16,510 bases of DNA, taken from contig JBBDIP010000048.1 of assembly GCA_040880305.1 (NCBI GenBank), positions 1 to 16,510 of the forward strand, in the 5' to 3' direction. This DNA is from JBBDIP01 sp040880305 (GTDB taxonomy: Bacteria > Bacillota > Sulfobacillia > Fermentithermobacillales > Fermentithermobacillaceae). Positions 1 through 4,839 of the stretch are shown one piece after another (position 1 is the stretch's first letter; each line of letters begins with the position of its first letter). The notes beneath the pieces are model-generated. The model made no database searches. It was not told the DNA's origin and saw only the letters and a program-made list of their open reading frames with translations. Position numbers and translations under genes: made by a program.

Positions 1-90
1 ATAACCCAACTCCCGCACAACGGCGGCCACGTTACCGTCATACTTGAAGTAGAGACCGACTGCTTTCGAACGATTTTCGAGTGAGTACAC
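1..90 (-). CDS. IS3-family transposase OrfA, N-terminal 30 residues (partial)
   Basis: Reading the minus strand from a GTG at 90-88 gives 30 open codons to the window edge. They begin MYSLENRSKAVGLYFKYDG and end in RELGY. This is the familiar opening of IS3-family OrfA proteins, which start with a helix-turn-helix that binds the element ends (typical form MYSYEDRLKAVKLY...TIRELGYP). A GGGGG run lies about 6 bases upstream of the GTG as a ribosome binding site. The catalytic DDE domain, encoded by OrfB through frameshifting in this family, is not visible. Whether the element is intact cannot be judged. The family call rests on recognising 30 residues. Confidence 0.6.
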   Translation of the reverse strand, partial: MYSLENRSKAVGLYFKYDGNVAAVVRELGY

Positions 91-118
91 GGATATCCCC
101 CTGTCTCATTTGAGTCCA
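1..118 (-). mobile_element. IS3-type insertion sequence, left-end fragment (continues beyond window)
   Basis: The minus strand holds the start of a transposase reading frame (90 to 1) and about 28 bases of leader. The likely element tip is at 118: read on the minus strand the end begins TGGACTCAAATGAG, which fits the TG...CA termini of IS3-family elements. The tip abuts the remains of a VOC gene, so this end appears inserted into or next to that gene. The other end, the second frame and any target duplication lie outside the window. The tip is inferred, not proven. Confidence 0.5.
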
Positions 119-491
119 GGTTTTTGTCCGCACCCCCCGATCAGGACAAGGCCCTTCGATTCTACACCGAGGTCCTGGGCTTCGTTAAGAAGACCGACTT
201 CCCGGTCGGCGGCGGGTTGAGGTGGATCACGGTCGTCTCGCCGGACGGGCGGACGACGTTGAGTTGACCCTCGAGCCAAACGGAAACCCGGCCGCAAAGA
301 CGTATCAGGAGGCCCTTTTCAAGCAGGGGATACCCCTGACGGCGTTTGCTGTCGACGACGTCCAGATGGAGTTCGCAAGGCTCACGAAACTGGGCGTCAA
401 GTTCACGGTCGAGCCGACCCAGACGGGCCCGGTCACCATCGCTGTGTTTGACGACACTTGCGGTAACCTGATTCAGATCTTCCAGGCCTAG
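119..491 (+). pseudogene. Glyoxalase/VOC-fold protein, truncated and frameshifted
   Basis: Two frames together spell most of a vicinal-oxygen-chelate (glyoxalase/bleomycin-resistance) protein. Frame one (121-249) gives DQDKALRFYTEVLGFVKKTD and then GGGLRWITVVSPDG. Frame two (from about 252) gives DDVELTLEPNGNP and continues through VDDVQMEFARLTKLGVKFTVEP to a C-terminus ending DTCGNLIQIFQA. The join at 247-252 lacks one base compared with the family pattern PDG-x-DDVEL. A second slip is possible in the six-C run at 133-138, since one C fewer would restore VFVRTPDQDKALRF. The N-terminal first strand and start codon are missing where the IS end abuts. Family members are metal-dependent enzymes or binding proteins of about 125-135 residues. 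This copy is very probably dead, unless the frameshifts are sequencing errors. Confidence 0.75.
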
Positions 492-501
492 TCTTAGTCC
501 A

Positions 502-522
502 CGCCCGGCCCAGCGCCGGGCG
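502..522 (+). terminator. GC-rich hairpin after the VOC remnant (weak terminator candidate)
   Basis: A perfect 8-bp stem (CGCCCGGC / GCCGGGCG, 5-nt loop) lies 10 bases after the VOC stop codon. No U-run follows, so it may be only a 3' end-stabilising hairpin. Confidence 0.3.
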
Positions 523-561
523 CGTAACGGGTGCTCTCGACGCGGCGGTCTCTCGGGCGCC

Positions 562-582
562 AGTGCCTACGAGATAGGCACT
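562..582. repeat. Palindrome copy 1 of the array
   Basis: AGTGCCTAC-gag-ATAGGCACT: 9-nt arms with one mismatch at the innermost pair. TTATGTCAAC follows at 590. Confidence 0.8.
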
Positions 583-736
583 AAGCACATTATGTCAACC
601 GGATCGCCCCCGGTTTGGGGCGGTCGGCGCCGAAATCACACTTCTCGTTAACATAATTGCCGATGTTCCGTGGCATTTGGGTCTGCCAGTTAACATAAAG
701 CCCCGAAGTCGGGCGACGGGCGGACAGTAGAATGAA

Positions 737-763
737 GTCAGTGCCTATGAAATAGGCACTGAC
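737..763. repeat. Palindrome copy 2 of the array, longest arms
   Basis: The core AGTGCCTAT-gaa-ATAGGCACT is extended by GTC/GAC to perfect 12-bp arms around a 3-nt centre. TTATGTAAAC follows at 768. As RNA or a cruciform it would form a stable hairpin, but no U-tract follows. Confidence 0.8.
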
Positions 764-928
764 CATGTTATGTAAACCAAACTCGAGGACCTTTGACCGT
801 TCTCATCATCTTAAGTAGACATAATGCTGCGAAACACCTGTCCAACGGGTCATGTGGGTTACATAATATGGGAAGCGACCCCTCAAAACGCCTCAAGAGA
901 TACCTTGCGAGCGATCCACCTATTCCCC

Positions 929-949
929 AGTGCCTGTAATATAGGCACT
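929..949. repeat. Palindrome copy 3 of the array
   Basis: AGTGCCTGT-aat-ATAGGCACT: the arms pair apart from one G-T position, while the central three bases differ from the other copies. TTATGTAAAC follows at 958. Conserved arms with a variable centre suggest selection for pairing or symmetric protein binding. Confidence 0.8.
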
Positions 950-1041
950 GCTCCGACTTATGTAAACTCGCCCGGTGTCGAGGTGGTAGGTAGCCTCGCG
1001 CCTACTGCTCAGTGTTCATAGGCTTTTCGAGCACTTTCCTT

Positions 1042-1758
1042 CTATACCAATCTCCCCCACTTCTCATGTCGGGCGATCTCATCCGGGGTGCCTTCTGCCT
1101 GGATGGTCCCCTGATGCATCACCAGTACTCTCGTCGCCAGGGTCGTGACCTCGCTGAAATCGTGGGTGACCAAGACAGTAGTTGTATGAGCCGCTTGCTG
1201 CGCCTCCTGGAATTCGCGGACAAGGCCCCGGCGGCTGATCACATCCACTGCCGCAAACGGCTCGTCCATGAAGAGGATTTCGGGTTCGAGCGCAAAGGCT
1301 CGGGCCAGTGACGCCCGCTGAGCCTCTCCGCTGGAGAGCGTGTGCGGCGTCTGTGCGGATACCCCGGAGATGCCGAACCGGTCCAGCCATTTGGCGGCAT
1401 TCTGTTTGGCTTCGTCCAGCTTGCCGCGAAGCTGCAGTCCCAGCATCACGTTGTCCAACACTGTCCCGTCAAGCAGAAGCGGCTCCTGGAAAACCACGGC
1501 CATTCTCCGGCGGATCGAAAGCGCGTTGCGCTTTGTGACGCGTTGGCCCCGGTACAGCACTTCCCCGCGAGTAGGGAAGTCCAGGCACGCAAGAACCGAA
1601 AGGAGAGTAGTCTTGCCGGCGCCGTTCGGCCCGATCAGAGCCAGGACCTCGCCCGGCCTAACCTCCACGGACGGCACATCGAGAATGGTCCGCTTCCCTC
1701 GGACCACCCTGATATCGTGTGCTGCCAGCACCGGAGCATCATCTGAATGACGCATCAC
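1042..1758 (-). CDS. tupC: Tungstate-type ABC transporter ATP-binding protein
   Basis: Cytoplasmic ATPase subunit expected to power oxyanion uptake through the TupB permease. All ABC motifs are intact in the 238 residues: Walker A GPNGAGKTT (43-51), Q-loop Gln91, signature LSSGE (141-145), Walker B ILFMDEP (161-167), D-loop at 169-172 and switch His199. No C-terminal regulatory (TOBE) domain follows, as in TupC and unlike ModC. The start is GTG at 1758 or the ATG immediately after it at 1755. Both overlap the tupB stop codon, and a GGAGG lies 8 nt before the GTG, implying translational coupling. It is the last gene of the minus-strand tup operon. Substrate is inferred from the neighbouring binding protein; molybdate cannot be excluded. 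Confidence 0.88.
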   Translation of the reverse strand: MMRHSDDAPVLAAHDIRVVRGKRTILDVPSVEVRPGEVLALIGPNGAGKTTLLSVLACLDFPTRGEVLYRGQRVTKRNALSIRRRMAVVFQEPLLLDGTVLDNVMLGLQLRGKLDEAKQNAAKWLDRFGISGVSAQTPHTLSSGEAQRASLARAFALEPEILFMDEPFAAVDVISRRGLVREFQEAQQAAHTTTVLVTHDFSEVTTLATRVLVMHQGTIQAEGTPDEIARHEKWGRLV

Positions 1759-2453
1759 GATCTCGCCCTCCTTTGCTGGACCATTGTCAGGAGGAAGGTC
1801 AGTCCGTAGGAGATGGTCATCAGCACGAACGACAAAGCTATCGCTACGTCGAAGTTGCCTTTTCCGACCTCAGATACTACTGACGTCGTAAGCACCCGCG
1901 TCTGAAACCGGATGTTGCCACCCACAGCCATCGACGCGCCGACCTCGGAGATGATGCTTCCGAACCCCGCCATCACGGCCGCAAGGATGCCGAAGCGGCA
2001 CTCCCTCAAAATGAGCCACCAGAACTGCAGGGGCGACGCCCCGAGAGCCAGCACCTGCTGCCCCAACCTGGGGTTTAGCTGCTGCACCGACGCCATGACC
2101 AAACCGGTCACGACCGGTGCCGCGATGATGGTCTGGGCTATCACCATAGCTGTCGGCGTGTACATGAGGTTCAGAGCCCCGAACGGCCCGTTCCTCCAGA
2201 AGAGAAGGCTCACCCACAGGCCAACCACTGTAGGAGGAAGCCCCATGCCCGTGTTCACGGCCCCCACGGCGGCGCGGCGAAAACGAAACCGCGCCACTGC
2301 GAGGAATAGTCCAGATGGGACGCCGAGAGCGAGGCTGACCAGGGTGGCGGCGCCCGAGACTTGCAGGGTGAGCGCGGTGATCTGAAGGATCTCCCGGTCG
2401 CCCCGAAGCAGGAGTCTCACGCCCTCAACCAGGCCTCGCCAGATGAGATCCAA
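1755..2453 (-). CDS. tupB: Tungstate-type ABC transporter permease
   Basis: Inner-membrane channel subunit of the oxyanion importer, 232 residues. Hydrophobic segments lie near 30-55, 68-88, 102-125, 155-176 and 203-226. An EAA-type cytoplasmic loop that docks the ATPase is visible around 133-156 (QVLALGASPLQFWWLILREC). The stretch SEVGASMAVGGNI (169-181) is characteristic of TupB permeases. The start is a TTG at 2453 directly after the tupA TAG stop, with GGAG 6 nt upstream of it; the next Met is at residue 70, too late to keep the first membrane segment. It overlaps tupC at its 3' end. The family assignment is firm; exact substrate is inferred. Confidence 0.88.
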   Translation of the reverse strand: MDLIWRGLVEGVRLLLRGDREILQITALTLQVSGAATLVSLALGVPSGLFLAVARFRFRRAAVGAVNTGMGLPPTVVGLWVSLLFWRNGPFGALNLMYTPTAMVIAQTIIAAPVVTGLVMASVQQLNPRLGQQVLALGASPLQFWWLILRECRFGILAAVMAGFGSIISEVGASMAVGGNIRFQTRVLTTSVVSEVGKGNFDVAIALSFVLMTISYGLTFLLTMVQQRRARS

Positions 2454-3308
2454 CTAAAACTCCGGCTTTCCTGCGTCCGGGAAGAACAAGGGCTGGCCGT
2501 ACTTGTCCTTGCCGAAATCGCCGATGGTCTTTTGCGTATCAGCCGACACCATGAAGTCCACGAAGGCTTTCCCGCCCTTGGCGTTCACTTTGGGGAACTT
2601 CTCCTGGTTAACCTGCATCACGTGGTAGATGTTGAGCAGGATCGTCTCGCCCTCGACCAGGACGTCGAGCGACAGGTTCTTCTCTTGCGCCAGGTAAGTG
2701 CCTCTGTCGGTGAGAGTGTAGGCGCCCTTCTCGGATGCCACCATTAGAGATGCGGCCATACCTGAACCGGTCTCCTGGTACCACGCCGCTGCCTTTCCCT
2801 CAGCATCCTTCGGGGCGATCCCAGCAGCCTTCCATACCTCCAGCTCTTTCTTGTGAGTGCCCGAGTCGTCCCCGCGAGAGATGAACAGGGAGGACGAGTT
2901 GGTGATCTTGGTGAACGCGGCCGCAGTGGATGCCTCTCCCTTGACCTTAGCTGGATCGGATGCGGGGCCGACCAACACGAAGTCGTTGTGCATGACCAGC
3001 TTGCGATTTATGGCGACGACCGAATCAACAAGGGGCGTCTCTGAACTGGGAGCATGAACAAGAAGCACATCGGCCTCGCCGTTCTTGCCCATGGTCAGCG
3101 CTGCACCGCTACCGACCGCCACAGTCTTGACTACGTAGCCGGTCTTCTTCTCGAAGACAGGGATCAGTGCGTCAAGCAGGCCGGTGTCCGAGGTGCTGGT
3201 TGTTGTCGCCAGGATGACGTCTTTGTTCTGGGGCGCGCAGCCGGACGCCACCAGAGCCAGAGTCATGAGGGCGGCAACCATCGAAATGAAGATTCGGGAA
3301 CGATTCAC
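2454..3308 (-). CDS. tupA: Tungstate-binding lipoprotein of ABC transporter
   Basis: Extracellular solute-binding protein anchored as a lipoprotein. The GTG at 3308 gives 284 residues opening with a signal peptide (NRSRIF, a hydrophobic run, then the lipobox VASGC with Cys24). An in-frame ATG lies further upstream at 3449, but it would place 47 charged residues before the signal peptide; the GTG has GGAGAGG about 7 nt ahead. The mature part begins with TTTSTSDTG (35-43), the oxyanion-binding loop typical of TupA, and contains SRGDDSGTH (144-152) and ETGSGM (179-184). These features fit the TupA family, known for very tight tungstate binding, better than ModA. It heads tupA-tupB-tupC and is preceded by a long leader with a terminator hairpin. 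Tungstate is family knowledge; it was not read from the sequence. Confidence 0.88.
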   Translation of the reverse strand: MNRSRIFISMVAALMTLALVASGCAPQNKDVILATTTSTSDTGLLDALIPVFEKKTGYVVKTVAVGSGAALTMGKNGEADVLLVHAPSSETPLVDSVVAINRKLVMHNDFVLVGPASDPAKVKGEASTAAAFTKITNSSSLFISRGDDSGTHKKELEVWKAAGIAPKDAEGKAAAWYQETGSGMAASLMVASEKGAYTLTDRGTYLAQEKNLSLDVLVEGETILLNIYHVMQVNQEKFPKVNAKGGKAFVDFMVSADTQKTIGDFGKDKYGQPLFFPDAGKPEF

Positions 3309-3588
3309 TCGGTACCCTCTCCTTTCGAGATGCTCCTTGTGCTCCTCGAAAGAAAGGCGCCTCCGTGAGGGAGGCGCCTTCGTCGCGCAATAGCCAAACA
3401 TTGGCACAGTAATGCTCCGCAAACGCAATGCAGCGAAATGCAATGCCATGCCAAAATGGCGTATTGAGACGAGAAGCGCTCCTTTCCAAACACGGGAGGC
3501 TGGTCCGTTTCCAGGCCAACCCTAACGGCTTCAATCCATGGGCTTCACCTGTAGGGCTTGAAGCTCGGAGCATCTACTCTTTGTCCCC
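3309..3588 (-). promoter_or_regulatory. Long tupA 5' leader; candidate metal-cofactor or oxyanion riboswitch/attenuator
   Basis: About 275 nt separate the presumed transcription start from tupA, with no gene on either strand. Several pairings are visible in the minus-strand RNA. GCTTCA pairs with TGAAGC (3543-3565). GG-C-CTGG pairs with CCAG-CC (around 3496-3516). GCCAA-tgt-TTGGC forms a small hairpin (3393-3405). The strong terminator-like hairpin at 3354-3380 comes last. The layout (folded domain, then terminator, then RBS) fits a transcription-attenuating riboswitch. Moco/Tuco RNAs are known ahead of molybdate and tungstate genes, but I could not match the Moco consensus by eye, so the ligand is open. 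Confidence 0.45.
3354..3380 (-). terminator. Terminator-like hairpin in the tupA leader
   Basis: Read on the minus strand: a perfect 11-bp stem, AAGGCGCCTCC / GGAGGCGCCTT, around a 5-nt loop CTCAC, then TCTTTC to give a U-rich tail. It lies about 45 nt upstream of the tupA start, within its transcription unit. This is the position of an attenuator. On the plus strand no U-run follows, so it does not look like a terminator for rightward transcription. Confidence 0.65.
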
Positions 3589-3591
3589 GTC

Positions 3592-3600
3592 ATTATAGCA
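3592..3600 (-). promoter_or_regulatory. Extended -10 promoter for the tup operon
   Basis: On the minus strand TGCTATAAT is a perfect extended -10 element (TG-n-TATAAT), placing the start near 3585. The -35 region 17 nt upstream (ACGCAC) is poor, as is often the case with an extended -10. It lies back to back with the rightward sigma-F type promoter at 3619-3648. Confidence 0.6.
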
Positions 3601-3618
3601 AACCTCTCCGCAGTGTGC

Positions 3619-3648
3619 GTATACCTCCGGCGGTAAGTGGTAATCCTA
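3619..3648 (+). promoter_or_regulatory. Sigma-F (forespore) type promoter for the SpoIIQ-like gene
   Basis: GTATA at 3619-3623 matches the sigma-F -35 pattern GYATA. A 15-nt spacer leads to GGTAATCCTA at 3639-3648, matching 9 of 10 positions of GGnnAnAHTR. Sigma-G uses similar elements. The start would be near 3655, giving a very short leader ahead of the RBS GGAGGTG at 3656-3662. In Bacillus spoIIQ is sigma-F controlled, so sequence and gene agree. Confidence 0.65.
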
Positions 3649-3671
3649 TCCAACCGGAGGTGTTTTCACCA

Positions 3672-4367
3672 ATGCAGTCAAACGGCGAAGCGGCTAGAGA
3701 GAGCGATCGCGCCGGGATCTCCGCCCGGAGGTCTCGCAGAGGGCAGCTTAGGGCTCAGTACAGAGTCATCTTGCGCATTACGGCAATGATGCTGTGCTGC
3801 GCCGTCCTATTCCTGTCCGGGTTTTACCTGGGGATCTACCAGGGCAGCCCAGGCTACGTCCCCGACCGCGGAGTCTACACCGAGACATACACTTCCGAAC
3901 CTATCGTCGAGAGCGTACAGACCGGCGCGGGCTTGACCACAATTGCAGCGCCAGACCCTGTTCTTGCTCCTCCCACGCCCGAGCAACTGTTGGCGTCCTT
4001 GAAGTGGCCGGTAGACGGCAAGATATCTAAGGAACCCGGGTGGGTCCATTCAGACTACCTGAACCAGTGGGTCTACCTCTCGGGCGTCGAGATTGGCTGT
4101 GAGGCAGGATCGCCTGTTACAGCGGCGCTGGGCGGGTCAGTCAAGAGCGTGACGGTGGATCCGCTGCTTGGCACCATGATCAAACTGCAACACGACGGCG
4201 GGCTCGAGACTACCTACGGCCGGGTCTCTGCCGTTTCAATCGCTCCGGGTGAGAAAGTGGCGCTTGGCGACGCCATCGCTAGCGGCGGCACCGGCGGCTT
4301 GTACTTCAGCCTCACCCTTGACGGCGAGCCCATCTCAGCGCGCGAGTGCCTGGCAACCGCCAAGTGA
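3672..4367 (+). CDS. spoIIQ: SpoIIQ-like sporulation protein with degenerate LytM/M23 domain
   Basis: Predicted forespore membrane protein of 231 residues: a basic cytoplasmic tail (1-30), one membrane helix (about 32-54), a Pro/Thr-rich linker (60-105) and a LytM/M23 domain (about 111-222). The fold is recognisable from KWPVDGKISKEPGW, GSPVTAALGGSVKSV and TTYGRVSAVSIAPGEKV. The zinc ligands are gone: the usual HxGxDI reads LSGVEI (136-141) and the HLHF strand reads YFSL. It is therefore probably structural. In Bacillus, SpoIIQ lacks peptidase activity and binds mother-cell SpoIIIAH across the two engulfment membranes. The ATG at 3672 has GGAGGTG 9 nt upstream and is preferred over in-frame codons further upstream. 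The sigma-F type promoter and spoIIID just downstream support the role. The name is family-level; an unrelated envelope LytM protein is the alternative. Confidence 0.75.
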   Translation: MQSNGEAARESDRAGISARRSRRGQLRAQYRVILRITAMMLCCAVLFLSGFYLGIYQGSPGYVPDRGVYTETYTSEPIVESVQTGAGLTTIAAPDPVLAPPTPEQLLASLKWPVDGKISKEPGWVHSDYLNQWVYLSGVEIGCEAGSPVTAALGGSVKSVTVDPLLGTMIKLQHDGGLETTYGRVSAVSIAPGEKVALGDAIASGGTGGLYFSLTLDGEPISARECLATAK

Positions 4368-4387
4368 CCAACCGCTTGGGGACGCCC

Positions 4388-4416
4388 GCATGATCTCAGC
4401 ACAGGAGCCATATACA
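4388..4416 (+). promoter_or_regulatory. Possible sigma-E promoter for spoIIID
   Basis: GCATGAT (4388-4394), a 14-nt spacer, then CATATACA (4409-4416) loosely fits the sigma-E pattern (about KMATATT-N14-CATACAMT; roughly 5 of 7 and 5 of 8 matches). spoIIID is a sigma-E gene in Bacillus. The match alone is weak. Confidence 0.35.
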
Positions 4417-4449
4417 TCTTAGCGTAAGACGCCGGGAGGGGGCCGGGCC

Positions 4450-4698
4450 ATGAACGACGTAATCTGGAAGCGCGCCATTGACGTGGGGGAGTACATCGAG
4501 GATACCCGTGCCACGGTCCGCGAGACAGCGCGCGCGTTTGGCGTATCCAAGAGCACCGTTCACAAGGACGTCACCGACAGGCTGCCCAAGATAAGGCCGC
4601 AACTGGCCAAGTTGGTTCGCGACGTGCTTGACCTTAACAAGGCCGAACGTCACTTAAGGGGAGGCGAAGCCACAAAGCGAAAATACCAGGACAACTAG
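4450..4698 (+). CDS. spoIIID: Sporulation transcription factor SpoIIID
   Basis: Small DNA-binding regulator of mother-cell gene expression, which in Bacillus acts with sigma-E to activate and repress many genes before sigma-K. The 82 residues match the family in size and along their length. A helix-turn-helix spans about 22-42 (TVRETARAFGVSKSTVHKDV), followed by DRLPKIRPQLAKLVRDVLDLNKAERHLRGG and a short basic tail that also contacts DNA in this family. A G-rich RBS (GGGAGGGGG) lies just before the ATG. It sits between the SpoIIQ-like gene and mbl, matching the conserved spoIIID-mbl pairing. Confidence 0.95.
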   Translation: MNDVIWKRAIDVGEYIEDTRATVRETARAFGVSKSTVHKDVTDRLPKIRPQLAKLVRDVLDLNKAERHLRGGEATKRKYQDN

Positions 4699-4734
4699 GG
4701 TATGGCTAACGCGCTCCGTGCGTTCAGACGATGA

Positions 4735-4764
4735 TAACCCAGGAATGATAGCTTTCCTGGGTTA
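4735..4764. terminator. Inverted repeat between spoIIID and mbl
   Basis: A perfect 11-bp stem (TAACCCAGGAA / TTCCTGGGTTA) with an 8-nt loop, 37 nt after the spoIIID stop. The following bases (ACCAATTCTT) are only mildly U-rich, so termination may be partial. It could separate sporulation transcription from mbl. Confidence 0.45.
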
Positions 4765-4839
4765 ACCAATTCTTGGCAGGACTCGCAGACATTCCGTCGA
4801 ATTGTGCCGAATGAGGCGTCTCGACATGGAGTGCATAAC

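Larger units (their letters stand above)
562..967. repeat. Interspersed repeat array: palindromes plus TTATGTNAAC / GTTNACATAA motifs
   Basis: This gene-free stretch holds a regular array. Palindromes (P) lie at 562-582, 740-760 and 929-949. Each is followed after 7, 7 and 8 nt by TTATGTNAAC (T), at 590-599, 768-777 and 958-967. Between successive P-T units lie two copies of the inverse motif (A): 647-656 and 689-698 (both GTTAACATAA), then 815-824 (GTAGACATAA) and 857-866 (GGTTACATAA). Both A pairs are exactly 42 nt apart, and GGGTC lies 10 nt upstream of the second A in each pair (679 and 847). The order is P T A A P T A A P T, with periods of about 178 and 189 nt. The DNA between motifs is not conserved to the eye. 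No coding frame in the region looks real. I do not recognise the element. It could be a relic of transposon ends (IS21-type elements carry several transposase-binding repeats at their ends), a miniature-element tandem, or a multi-site protein-binding region. Confidence 0.8.

Noticed and set aside
562..967. CRISPR array
   Set aside because: Repeats are palindromes plus separate 10-mers in an alternating order at about 180-nt period, not 25-37-nt direct repeats with uniform spacers, and no cas gene is present.
824..1021. 65-codon open frame in the repeat region, plus strand
   Set aside because: It runs through the repeat motifs, lacks an RBS and has no protein-like pattern.
1042..3308. Molybdate (modABC) transporter
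   Set aside because: The binding protein has the TTTSTSDTG and SRGDDSGTH motifs of TupA, and the ATPase lacks the TOBE extension of ModC. Molybdate transport is not strictly excluded.
3309..3449. Upstream extension of tupA by 47 codons
   Set aside because: The extension runs through the terminator hairpin and would put charged residues ahead of a clear lipoprotein signal peptide; the GTG at 3308 has a good RBS.
3309..3600. Firm naming of a Moco/Tuco riboswitch
   Set aside because: Context suits it, but I could not lay the conserved core onto the sequence by eye, so it is left as a candidate leader.
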